Source of the DNA: Muricoccus nepalensis
GTDB taxonomy: Bacteria > Pseudomonadota > Alphaproteobacteria > Acetobacterales > Acetobacteraceae
Direction of reading: 5' to 3'
Assembly: GCF_006438825.1 (NCBI RefSeq)
Contig: NZ_RCZP01000018.1
Span: forward strand, 45,795 to 99,943
Length of the DNA: 54,149 nt
In this document: positions 1 through 6,339 of the stretch, in pieces
How positions within the stretch are numbered: the first letter of the stretch is position 1
Layout of the letters: the number at the start of each line of letters is the position of its first letter
The notes under the pieces: model-generated
Told to the model about the DNA's origin: nothing
Seen by the model: only the letters and a program-made list of their open reading frames with translations
Databases searched by the model: none
Translations under genes and position numbers: made by a program

Positions 1-89
1 CCTTCTTCCATGGCCTGCAGCTCACCCTCCTGCTCAGTGCGGTGCTTTGGATCATCGTCGGCCTCATCGCCTGGGCGGTGCTGCGGTGA
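1..89 (+). CDS. C-terminal end of a small hydrophobic protein (partial)
   Basis: An open frame enters from the left edge (codons in phase with base 3) and ends at a TGA at 87-89. The visible 28 residues hold one membrane-spanning stretch (LLLSAVLWIIVGLIAWAV) and end in LR. The next gene starts at a GTG that overlaps this stop (GTGA, 86-89), the same coupling seen along the whole early operon, so this is probably a real small membrane protein of the prophage. The 5' part is outside the window and the function is unknown. Confidence 0.5.
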   Translation, partial: FFHGLQLTLLLSAVLWIIVGLIAWAVLR

Positions 90-472
90 GCCGGGGCAGG
101 GGTCGGCCCCGGACCTTCGACCATGAGGCGGCCTTCGCCCTCTACCGCGCTGACGTGGCTGGGGCAGAGATCGCGCGGCGCGTCGGCGCCTCCCATGCCG
201 CGGTCCGCCTCGCCATCAGCAAGGCTCGCAAGCAGGGCGTCGATCTTGGGCCACGTCGGCCGCGCACCTGGCGCCCTGACACGCCCCGCGGCGTCTATGC
301 GGTGTGCGGTCCGCTTTATCTGAAGTACCGGCGCGCCGGTCTCTCGCGCGCCCAGGCCGTCGAGGCTGTCCAGGCAGCGAAGGGCGAGGGGCTGCAACCC
401 CCCGCCCACACTACGCTGCATCCGTTCAGTGATCGTCACGTCCATGCCCACACCATGGATGGAGACCATTGA
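86..472 (+). CDS. Helix-turn-helix phage protein
   Basis: A 128-residue protein read from GTG 86, chosen because it overlaps the previous stop; an upstream TTG would also be open. Residues about 8-45 read as a DNA-binding helix-turn-helix: FALYRADVAGAEIARRVGAS followed by HAAVRLAISKARKQG. This suggests a small regulator or DNA-binding protein of the early operon. The C-terminal half is basic, then His-rich, and shows no recognised domain. The stop overlaps the next start (472). The function is inferred from the HTH only. Confidence 0.6.
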   Translation: MSRGRGRPRTFDHEAAFALYRADVAGAEIARRVGASHAAVRLAISKARKQGVDLGPRRPRTWRPDTPRGVYAVCGPLYLKYRRAGLSRAQAVEAVQAAKGEGLQPPAHTTLHPFSDRHVHAHTMDGDH

Positions 473-765
473 TGGCCGCCACTGCCGCGCAGGCGGAGTC
501 CTCCCACTACTTGGCGGAGGCCGCCCGCATCGTGCGGGCCTTTGTCAGCGTCCACGGCACCAAGCGTGGCCTGTTCCACGCGGCCGAGGTCATCGGCGCC
601 AAGCCCTCCCGTGCTCGCGAGATGCTCTACGAGCGGGCGCGCCGCATCGAAGCCTACGAGATGGATCGCCTCCGGGAGGCCGAACTGGAAGTCATCCGCC
701 AGCGTCTGGCGGTTCTCGACAACGAAGCAGCGGAAATCCGCGCCCGACTGGAGACGCATCGATGA
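472..765 (+). CDS. Small alpha-helical phage protein
   Basis: A 97-residue protein starting at ATG 472, which overlaps the preceding TGA (470-472). Residues 28-60 (GTKRGLFHAAEVIGAKPSRA) look like a winged or plain HTH of the phage-regulator type, and the C-terminal third is a charged, coiled-coil-like helix rich in E, R and L. No family is recognised. It is translationally coupled on both sides and probably belongs to the early operon. Confidence 0.5.
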   Translation: MAATAAQAESSHYLAEAARIVRAFVSVHGTKRGLFHAAEVIGAKPSRAREMLYERARRIEAYEMDRLREAELEVIRQRLAVLDNEAAEIRARLETHR

Positions 766-935
766 CAGGGAAGACCCCGTCGGAACTTCGCGCCGAGGTG
801 CGCACCCTGCTGGCGTGGGCCGATGAGGTTCGCGCGGTGGCCAAGGAGAAGACGCGCCAGGCCGAGCTGATCCAGTGGTTCGCCCGGCTGCTGACCGAGC
901 AGGCCGAGAAGGCCGAGCAGGAGAAGCTTCGGTGA
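762..935 (+). CDS. Small charged helical phage protein
   Basis: A 57-residue protein from ATG 762 (ATGA overlap with the preceding stop). It is almost entirely charged helix (E, K, R, A, Q) with one W-A-D stretch. No domain is recognised. The overlap on both sides supports translation. The function is unknown. Confidence 0.45.
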   Translation: MTGKTPSELRAEVRTLLAWADEVRAVAKEKTRQAELIQWFARLLTEQAEKAEQEKLR

Positions 936-1090
936 GCTCTCCGTTCCCGTTCTCCTGCTTCGAGGATCTCGAGCTGGCCCAGCAGCTGCTCGCCAGCGGC
1001 AAGAGCGGCCGCGACATCGCCGCCGCCACCGACGCGCCGCTTGCCCAGGTGGCGGAGTGGGTCGTGCGGCAACGCGAGACGGCGTCGTGA
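932..1090 (+). CDS. Small HTH-like phage protein
   Basis: A 52-residue protein from GTG 932 (GTGA overlap with the previous stop). The central part LASGKSGRDIAAATDAPLAQ, followed by VAEWVVRQRE, has the spacing of a helix-turn-helix (helix, ATDAP turn, recognition helix). It may be a minimal DNA-binding protein or a homing/accessory regulator. It is coupled to the next gene by another GTGA overlap at 1087-1090. Confidence 0.45.
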   Translation: MSSPFPFSCFEDLELAQQLLASGKSGRDIAAATDAPLAQVAEWVVRQRETAS

Positions 1091-1305
1091 GCGGCCTCAA
1101 GATGCTGGGCGCCCCCTCGCGCCCGGCTGCGCCAGGAGCCACCCCCTCGGGTACCCCCGCCCAGGCTCCTGGCGCCCCCTTCACCGTCGTGCATCGCAGC
1201 GAGACCCGGGCCGTCTTCCTTCGCCCGCTCGCCTGTGAGGTCTGCGGCGACGAGTTCTTCCCGCGCGAGCCCGGGCTGCGCTGCGACTGGTGCCTGCTCG
1301 CATGA
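1087..1305 (+). CDS. Small zinc-ribbon-like phage protein
   Basis: A 72-residue protein from GTG 1087. The C-terminal 30 residues hold two Cys pairs, CEVC and CDWC, about 18 residues apart, the layout of a zinc ribbon. The N-terminal half is Pro/Ala-rich and probably disordered. It may bind zinc and nucleic acid or a protein partner; no specific role is visible. The stop overlaps an ATG (1302) of the next gene. Confidence 0.5.
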   Translation: MSGLKMLGAPSRPAAPGATPSGTPAQAPGAPFTVVHRSETRAVFLRPLACEVCGDEFFPREPGLRCDWCLLA

Positions 1306-1334
1306 GCGCCTCAACCCGCCAAAGGAGATCAGCC

Positions 1335-1706
1335 ATGGGCCGTCGGGGTTCCAATGGTATTCGCACGAGCGTGTCCATCGCCGGGGGCGAGGAGATCGAC
1401 GTCACCGACGCGATGAACCGGGTGGGCGCTAACGCCGACCTACGCCAGTTCCTCGATCGCGCCATCGTCCTGGAGGATCAGCGGCGGGATGCGGCCAAGG
1501 GCGTGAAGGACGTGCTCGACGAGGCGCAGGGCGCTGGCTTCGACCGCAAGGCTCTGACGCTCCTCCTGAAGCGCCACTTCGAGGACGATACCCAGCGGGC
1601 CGCCCGCAAGGCGACCGAGACGGCACTGGAGCTGATGGAGCGAGCCCTCGGCGACTTCATCACATCCCCTCTGGGCGAGGCCGCGCGCGCCTCGATGCAC
1701 GCCTGA
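1335..1706 (+). CDS. GapR-like (DUF2312) DNA-binding protein
   Basis: A 123-residue protein. The core (about residues 40-75) LRQFLDRAIVLEDQRRDAAK, followed by GVKDVLDEAQGAGFDRKALT, matches the DUF2312/GapR pattern: a helical hairpin with a conserved AKG.GFD-KAL segment. GapR proteins are small alphaproteobacterial proteins that clamp overtwisted AT-rich DNA ahead of replication and transcription. This copy is longer than the usual roughly 90 residues and has a basic N-terminus. ATG 1335 was preferred because AAAGGAG lies at 1321-1327; ATG 1302, overlapping the previous stop, is possible and adds 11 residues. In a replication operon it may act on phage DNA topology. Confidence 0.7.
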   Translation: MGRRGSNGIRTSVSIAGGEEIDVTDAMNRVGANADLRQFLDRAIVLEDQRRDAAKGVKDVLDEAQGAGFDRKALTLLLKRHFEDDTQRAARKATETALELMERALGDFITSPLGEAARASMHA

Positions 1707-1708
1707 CC

Positions 1709-2077
1709 ATGGATGGCTCTGCGGACATCACCCTGGTGCTGCCGGAGCCGCCGAGCGCGAACCGGCTGTTCCGTGAGATTTCGATTGCCGGCAAGCCCCG
1801 GCGGGTCCGCACGTCGGAGTATAACCGCTGGCGAGAGGCAGCCACCGCGGCGGTTGCGCAGCAATCGGCGGCCGACCGCATCGAGGGGACCTATCGCCTA
1901 CGGCTGACCGTGCCTAAGCAGCGCCAGCGTGACCTCTCCAACAACATCAAGGCGACCGAGGACCTCCTCCAGCTCGCCGGCGTCGTGAAGAACGACCTGG
2001 CGTGCGAGCTGATCACCGTGCGCCGCGACCTTTCCCGCGAGCCGGGGCACCTTCTCGTGGAGCTCTGGGCGTCGTGA
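1709..2077 (+). CDS. rusA: RusA-type Holliday junction resolvase
   Basis: A 122-residue protein of the length usual for RusA. The N-terminus reads LPEPPSANRLFRE (the PP-S-N-R motif of the family). The catalytic region is RDLSNNIKATEDLLQLAGVV followed by KND, carrying the expected acidic residues and the conserved lysine. RusA resolves Holliday junctions during phage recombination and replication and is common in lambdoid early regions. It starts two bases after the GapR-like gene stops and sits just before the RepA-like ATPase, consistent with a replication/recombination module. Confidence 0.85.
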   Translation: MDGSADITLVLPEPPSANRLFREISIAGKPRRVRTSEYNRWREAATAAVAQQSAADRIEGTYRLRLTVPKQRQRDLSNNIKATEDLLQLAGVVKNDLACELITVRRDLSREPGHLLVELWAS

Positions 2078-2133
2078 TTCCGCTGCGCGCCGCCAACGAC
2101 AATCCGGGATGGCCGGCGAGGTGTCCGCGGTGA
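2074..2133 (+). CDS. Possible 19-residue linking mini-ORF
   Basis: GTG 2074 overlaps the RusA stop (GTGA 2074-2077). It opens 19 codons that end in TGA 2131-2133, which itself overlaps GTG 2130 of the next gene. The arrangement continues the stop/start chain of the operon, so ribosomes could be handed from RusA to the next gene through this peptide. There is no independent ribosome-binding site and no recognised family; it may serve only coupling, or be chance. Confidence 0.25.
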   Translation: MIPLRAANDNPGWPARCPR

Positions 2134-2576
2134 GCAACCGGCCGCCTGATTTCGAGGCTCTCGCCTCGTCCTACGGCTTCCTCGTTGCCGTTGGGGCGAT
2201 CGAGCGCGAGGACGGGTGGCGAGGTCTTCGGCGCCTGTGCGTGGCGCGCGGTTACCCGGAGGCCGAGGAGGTCGCTAACACGCAGCTGCGGCTGGACTGC
2301 GCCTGGGCCGTCAATGATGCGGCCCTACGGTGGGAGCTGGCGCGGAGCAAGGCGGAGCGCGCCATCCGGAAGGCGGTGGGCGGCCTCATCATGGAGTGGG
2401 CCGAGCCCGACGTCATCGTGCGGCGCGCCGATGAAGAGAACCTTGCGCACGGGGCCGATACGCGCCGCGGCCGCACGCCCCCGCTGCTGGGCCATGAGGT
2501 GCGCGCGATCATCAACGAGGAGGTGGCCTGGTGGCTGCGCCGCCAGCCCGCGAGGCGCCGCCGCAATGCCCGATGA
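2130..2576 (+). CDS. Uncharacterised phage early protein
   Basis: A 148-residue protein read from GTG 2130, which overlaps the stop of the linking mini-ORF; ATG 2109 in the same frame is an alternative. It is helical, with a Trp/Arg-rich centre and a strongly basic C-terminus (RRQPARRRRNAR). It lies directly upstream of the RepA-like ATPase and overlaps it by 11 bases, a position often taken by primase-associated or loader proteins, but no motif of those families is visible. The function is unknown. Confidence 0.5.
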   Translation: MSNRPPDFEALASSYGFLVAVGAIEREDGWRGLRRLCVARGYPEAEEVANTQLRLDCAWAVNDAALRWELARSKAERAIRKAVGGLIMEWAEPDVIVRRADEENLAHGADTRRGRTPPLLGHEVRAIINEEVAWWLRRQPARRRRNAR

Positions 2577-3819
2577 CTTCCTGAGCAGCTACGCGGGGAT
2601 GCGGGCGAAGATGACTGGCCAGCCAGCGCCTGGCATCCGGGTCGAGCCCGACCCCTTGCCCTTCAGGGTGCGCCCAGCGAGCCTGCGCGATCCCGCCTCT
2701 ATCCCGCCTCGGCAGTGGATATACGGGAAGATCCTGGCGAAGGGCGTCATCACAGTGACCGTCGCGCCCGGCGGCGTCGGTAAGACCTCATGGGCTTTCG
2801 GGGTCGGATGCTCCATTGCGCGCGGGCGCGGCACGATCGGCGACTGGGTCCACGTTCGGTCCCCGGTGATCTACTGCAACCTCGAGGATCCCGAAGACGA
2901 GTTCGACCGGCGCATCGCCGCCTTCTGTCTCCACCACGGCGTGAACATTGATCGGGAACTGCGCGGCTGGGTGCACGCTGCCCATGGCCGGGAGCGGCGG
3001 CTGGTTCTGGCCTCTCTCGACGTTGACGGGGTCACGATTGTCTATCCGGACAAGCAGGCTGTGATCGAGGAGGTCCGCCGGACTGGCGCTGGCCTCATCG
3101 TGGTCGACCCCTTCGTCAACAGCCACGAGCTGGAAGAGAACAGCAACCCTCACATCAACGCTGCGGCCCGGGCCTGGGCCGAGATCGCTAACGAGGCGGG
3201 GTGCGCCGTTCTCCTGATTCATCACACCCGCAAGGGCGCCGTGGCCGGGGACATCGAGAGCGCCCGTGGCGCAGTCGCTCTGACCAGCGCCGCCCGAGCT
3301 GCCTTTACGCTGACGGCTATGACGCCGGATGAGGCCTCCGGCTTCGGCATCCCGGAGGGCCAGCGTCGGCGGTACGTCCGACTGGACGAGGGGCGCGCCA
3401 GCATCGCTCCACCGTCTGAGAAAGCCCGCTGGTTCGAGCTCGCCAACGTCAACCTAGGGAACGGCACTCCGGAATACCCCGAGGGTGACGACGTCCAGGC
3501 GCTGGCGGCATGGGAGCCTCCCGCCCTCCTGAAGGACCTCTCACCCCAGGACTGCAATGCTGTGCTGGACCTGATCGCGGAGGGGCCTGGCCGGGGCCAG
3601 CAGTTCACGGCCAGCAAGGCCGGTGGTGCGGTTGATGCGGGGCGGTGGGCTGGCTGCGTTCTCATGCGCCAGCACGGGATGACCGAGGAGCAGGCCACCA
3701 AGGTCATCAAGGCTTGGACGTCCAACCGGCTGCTCGAGACCGACACCTACAAGGATCCGATCCAGCGCAAGAGCCTGTCCTGTGTGGTCGTGAATGACGC
3801 GAAGAGGCCGACATTATGA
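2566..3819 (+). CDS. RepA-like AAA ATPase (AAA_25 family)
   Basis: A 417-residue protein from ATG 2566. Residues about 60-75 hold a Walker A motif, VAPGGVGKTS, and about 180-190 a Walker B strand, GLIVVDPF. These are followed by a DDxx-H-type switch region with LLIHHTRKG and a R/G-rich loop (ARGAVALTSAARAA) typical of RecA-fold hexameric helicases of the RepA/AAA_25 group. In phages and plasmids this family acts as a replicative helicase or replication-associated ATPase. The C-terminal 120 residues look like a winged-helix extension. The repeated-octamer cluster starts at its stop codon, fitting a replication module. Confidence 0.8.
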   Translation: MPDDFLSSYAGMRAKMTGQPAPGIRVEPDPLPFRVRPASLRDPASIPPRQWIYGKILAKGVITVTVAPGGVGKTSWAFGVGCSIARGRGTIGDWVHVRSPVIYCNLEDPEDEFDRRIAAFCLHHGVNIDRELRGWVHAAHGRERRLVLASLDVDGVTIVYPDKQAVIEEVRRTGAGLIVVDPFVNSHELEENSNPHINAAARAWAEIANEAGCAVLLIHHTRKGAVAGDIESARGAVALTSAARAAFTLTAMTPDEASGFGIPEGQRRRYVRLDEGRASIAPPSEKARWFELANVNLGNGTPEYPEGDDVQALAAWEPPALLKDLSPQDCNAVLDLIAEGPGRGQQFTASKAGGAVDAGRWAGCVLMRQHGMTEEQATKVIKAWTSNRLLETDTYKDPIQRKSLSCVVVNDAKRPTL

Positions 3820-4013
3820 AGTCGGAACGGCGCGCCGAACGGCGCACGAACGGCGCACTTGAGGCCACCGAGGGGCGGCTTGCGCCGTTGCGCCGTTCCT
3901 CCGGCCCTTTAGGGCCGGGGGGAACGGCGAAACTCAACGGCGCAGCCTGCCGCCCCGAGGGGAGAACGGCGCGGAGATCGGCGCACGAACGGCGCATTTT
4001 GAGGGTGGAATGA
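3816..4013 (+). CDS. Arg-rich small ORF spanning an octamer repeat cluster
   Basis: A 65-residue ORF from ATG 3816, overlapping the RepA-like stop (ATGA) and ending in an ATGATG overlap with the next gene. The peptide is low-complexity (many ERR, RRS and G/P/A). Its DNA is dominated by AACGGCGC repeats in all three frames and both directions, so the coding potential may be a by-product of a cis-acting site. The overlaps at both ends argue that it is at least traversed by ribosomes. The function is unknown. Confidence 0.35.
   Translation: MKSERRAERRTNGALEATEGRLAPLRRSSGPLGPGGTAKLNGAACRPEGRTARRSAHERRILRVE
3826..3995. repeat. Iteron-like cluster of AACGGCGC octamers with a hairpin
   Basis: Exact AACGGCGC copies lie at 3826-3833, 3838-3845, 3849-3856, 3936-3943, 3965-3972 and 3988-3995. 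Inverted copies (GCGCCGTT) lie at 3882-3889 and 3890-3897, and a one-mismatch copy at 3923-3930. Between them is a hairpin with arms CCGGCCC (3901-3907) and GGGCCGG (3912-3918) and the loop TTTA. Spacing is 8, 11 or 12 bases where copies are adjacent. Copies fall in all reading frames, so protein coding does not explain them. The place, at the 3' end of a RepA-like ATPase gene, suggests a replication origin or a regulator-binding site. Confidence 0.6.
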
Positions 4014-4195
4014 TGGACCTCTCCCGCATCGCTCGCATCGCCGAGCTGCTCGAGCAGGGTGCCATCGTACAGCCCTTCGGAACCGGCGGCCGCGTTGCTC
4101 TCATCATCGATGGGCGCATTGAGGCCACCACCGAGAAGGCGACTGTGACCGAGGCCCGCAAAATGAGGCAGGGCGACCTGGAGCAGGGCGCATGA
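4013..4195 (+). CDS. Small phage protein
   Basis: A 60-residue protein; ATG 4013 (or ATG 4010) follows GAGGGTGGA at 4001-4009. It reads as one helix (LSRIARIAELLEQG), then two short strands (AIVQPFGTGGRVALIIDGRI) and another helix. No family is recognised. The stop overlaps the next gene by ATGA at 4192-4195. Confidence 0.5.
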   Translation: MDLSRIARIAELLEQGAIVQPFGTGGRVALIIDGRIEATTEKATVTEARKMRQGDLEQGA

Positions 4196-4374
4196 CAGGC
4201 TGGGTCATCCATGTCACCCGGCCCTCGAAGGACGGGCCCGTCGCGAGCACCACCTCCCTCATCACCTCCCAGGAGGAGCTGGAGGCCAGCCTGAAGGCTT
4301 TCCGAGACTGGCCGGTCATGGGGCTGCTGCGGGTGGCTGGCGTGTCGCGTGTGACGCTGCGTAGGAGCGCTTGA
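4192..4374 (+). CDS. Small phage protein with decayed relatives downstream
   Basis: A 60-residue protein from ATG 4192 (ATGA overlap). The N-terminus WVIHVTRP is strand-like. The centre TSLITSQEELEASLKAFRDW is a short beta-turn plus helix. The same pattern recurs in two broken reading frames at 40299-40562 and 44548-44679 (TSxIxxRQExLxRSxSVMRR), which shows that this is a genuine protein family. It is translationally coupled to the following NusG-like gene. The function is unknown. Confidence 0.6.
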   Translation: MTGWVIHVTRPSKDGPVASTTSLITSQEELEASLKAFRDWPVMGLLRVAGVSRVTLRRSA

Positions 4375-5000
4375 TGGCCCGCATCCGCTCTGGCCCCTTC
4401 CCCCCGACCCGCGCACAGCTTCTTGACGCGGCTCGGCGCGAGGCGCTAAAGCTCGCCGTCGACAGCCACTCGGGTGCAGATATGCACCTCGAGTGCGGTA
4501 GCCATAGTGGCCCCCGCTGGTTCTGCCTTCAGAGCCACCTCGGTGCGGAGCGCCTAGCCGCCCGCGAAGCCCGCGAGCAGAACTTCACCATCTTCGTCCC
4601 CTCAGGGATCTTCTACCGCGGACGTCGCTTCGTGGCCGCGCCTCTGGTGCCGCGCTACCTCTTCGCCGCCTTCGACCCCGAGACCGCCCCTTGGCGGCGC
4701 CTGATGCACACCAGGGGCGTGCACCGCCTCTTCCTGAACGGTGATCGGCCGGCACCAGCTCGGCGGGGTACGGTCGAGAAGATCCTGGACCATGTCGAGG
4801 CGGCCCTCGCACCAACGACCGGGCCGGTCGCTGAGTACTCGTCGGGCGATAAGGTTCAGATCCAGCGCGGCCCCTACGCCGGCTTCACGCCCTACGTGCA
4901 GTGGGCTGACGCTGCGAAGGTAGGCCTCCGCTTGCGGATGTTCGGTCGCGAGGTGGATGTCGAGATGCTGAGCGAAGACGTGCGCCTGGTGGCGCCATGA
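4374..5000 (+). CDS. NusG/RfaH-like transcription elongation factor
   Basis: A 208-residue protein. About residues 45-130 match a NusG N-terminal (NGN) domain: RWFCLQSHLGAERLAAREAR, then FVPSGIFYRG, then APLVPRYLFAAFD and a helix before RTRGVHRLFLNG-like text. Residues about 150-205 form a KOW-type domain (YSSGDKVQIQRGPYAGFTPY ... EMLSEDVRLV). NusG paralogs bind RNA polymerase through the NGN domain and reduce pausing and termination, often on one operon. Placed just before the 31-kb late gene block, it could antiterminate late transcription. ATG 4374 overlaps the preceding stop. A cellular NusG function is unlikely given the phage setting and the roughly 45-residue N-terminal extension. Confidence 0.8.
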   Translation: MARIRSGPFPPTRAQLLDAARREALKLAVDSHSGADMHLECGSHSGPRWFCLQSHLGAERLAAREAREQNFTIFVPSGIFYRGRRFVAAPLVPRYLFAAFDPETAPWRRLMHTRGVHRLFLNGDRPAPARRGTVEKILDHVEAALAPTTGPVAEYSSGDKVQIQRGPYAGFTPYVQWADAAKVGLRLRMFGREVDVEMLSEDVRLVAP

Positions 5001-5614
5001 TCCAGGTCTCAGCCATCGCCGACGTTGCCTCGGCACGCCGCATGCTCGGTGATGCCGTCAAGCAGCTGCCTTTCGTGACCGCGCTGGCCCTGACCACCGT
5101 GGTCAAGAGGGCGCAGCTTGCGGAGCAGGCGGCGCTGCCTTCCGTCTTCGACAAGCCCACGCCGTTCACCGCCCGTGGCATTGCGGTCCAACCAGCCACC
5201 AAGGCCGAGCCAACCGCAGCCGTCTTCGTTCGTCCCATCCAGGCCGGCTACCTCGCCATCGAGGAGACCGGTGGTGTCCGCAAGCCGGCCAAGCGCGCCA
5301 TCGTCATGCCCGTCGGCGCCGCGAAGAACGTCTACGGCAATCTGCCGCGCAACGCGCTGTCGCGCATGAAGGGCCGCAAGGACGTCTTAGTTGGGCAGAT
5401 CGGCGGGGTAGGGGGCATCTGGCAACGTCCAGCCAGACCGAAAGGCCGGCAGGGCGCTAGGGTGGCTCCCAAGCTGCTCATCGGCTTTGAGGATCAGACC
5501 AAGTACGAGCCGCGCTTCGGCTTCCGCGCCCGGGCGGTGCAGGTCATCAAAGCCAATCTGGCGCCAGCCTTCCGCGAGGCGGTTACCAAAGCGCTCGCGA
5601 CCGCCCGAAGGTAG
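4997..5614 (+). CDS. Probable minor tail/neck protein (lambda gpZ or gp10-like)
   Basis: A 205-residue basic protein from ATG 4997 (ATGA overlap). The N-terminal helix AVKQLPFVTALALTTVVKRA, the following basic turn and the central AYLAIEETGG segment resemble tail-completion proteins of the lambda Z / HK97 gp10 type, which sit at the head-tail interface. The position before the terminase genes is unusual for those proteins. The assignment rests on overall layout and not on a diagnostic motif. It is the last gene of the tightly coupled left operon. Confidence 0.4.
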   Translation: MIQVSAIADVASARRMLGDAVKQLPFVTALALTTVVKRAQLAEQAALPSVFDKPTPFTARGIAVQPATKAEPTAAVFVRPIQAGYLAIEETGGVRKPAKRAIVMPVGAAKNVYGNLPRNALSRMKGRKDVLVGQIGGVGGIWQRPARPKGRQGARVAPKLLIGFEDQTKYEPRFGFRARAVQVIKANLAPAFREAVTKALATARR

Positions 5615-5781
5615 CTCGCCGCAATGCAGCGAAGGTACGTGTTGCCGATATGCAGCATTGTGCAGTGCAGCGAACGTTCATGGGTCCTTCCTGCCAAACC
5701 GAGCTTCCGCGGGTATTTCGCGCCGCGGCTGTCGATAGCGTCCGATTTTAAAAGCCCTGGACAACAACATTGAGGTGACCG
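5615..5781 (+). promoter_or_regulatory. Intergenic region before the terminase genes; candidate late promoter or packaging site
   Basis: This 167-base gap is the only substantial non-coding gap between the early operon and the head genes. It holds TGCAGC at 5625-5630, 5651-5656 and 5666-5671 plus TGCAGT at 5661-5666, and an AT-richer stretch (TTTTAAAA, around 5747-5753) near the terminase start. Small-terminase recognition sites and cos sites of lambda-type phages usually lie just upstream of, or in, the small terminase gene. No promoter boxes of convincing quality were identified. Confidence 0.35.
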
Positions 5782-6339
5782 ATGAGCGCCGCGCTCGCGG
5801 CTGAGGCGCCGAAGCGCCAGCGCCGTTCGTCGCCGCCTCAGCTGCCCCCCGCAGAGCCGCAGCCGCGGATCTTGAACAAGCGGGACCTCTGCCGCGAGGC
5901 CGGCATTTCGCGCACCACGTTGGATGAGCGGATTGCGCGAGACCCGCACTTTCCGGTGCTGCGCCGCGGCGACGGTAACGGCGACAGCTGGGAGTTCGAC
6001 GCCGAGGCGGCACTGGCCCGCTTGGCAGATGACCTGCCGCGGCCGGACGGCGAGCTATCGCCGAATCAGAAGTTCATGGCCCTGCGTGTCCTGCGCATGG
6101 AGCGTGACATGGCCGCCGAAGCTGGGGGCCTCCTGGTTGCCGCTGAGATGCGCGTAGCCTTGGCACGTGGTCTCACAGGTCTGCGACGGGGGCTGACCGG
6201 CCCTCTGGTTGCGAAGGCAGGCGAGACGCTAGGCCTGACGCGGGACCAGCAGCGCACCCTGCGCGCCCTTATCGAGGATGAGCTCCGAGCCTTCGTCGCC
6301 GGCCTGGCGCAGACGGGGCTTCCCGACGCTGATGAATGA
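5782..6339 (+). CDS. Terminase small subunit (Nu1-like)
   Basis: A 185-residue protein from ATG 5782 (GAGGTGACCG upstream). Residues about 30-70 form a winged HTH (LNKRDLCREAGISRTTLDER), the DNA-recognition domain of lambda Nu1-type small terminases. They are followed by a segment (QKFMALRVLRMERDMAAEAG) and a helical C-terminus. It binds the packaging site and recruits the large subunit. The stop overlaps the large-terminase start by 8 bases, which fits the usual pair. Confidence 0.8.
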   Translation: MSAALAAEAPKRQRRSSPPQLPPAEPQPRILNKRDLCREAGISRTTLDERIARDPHFPVLRRGDGNGDSWEFDAEAALARLADDLPRPDGELSPNQKFMALRVLRMERDMAAEAGGLLVAAEMRVALARGLTGLRRGLTGPLVAKAGETLGLTRDQQRTLRALIEDELRAFVAGLAQTGLPDADE

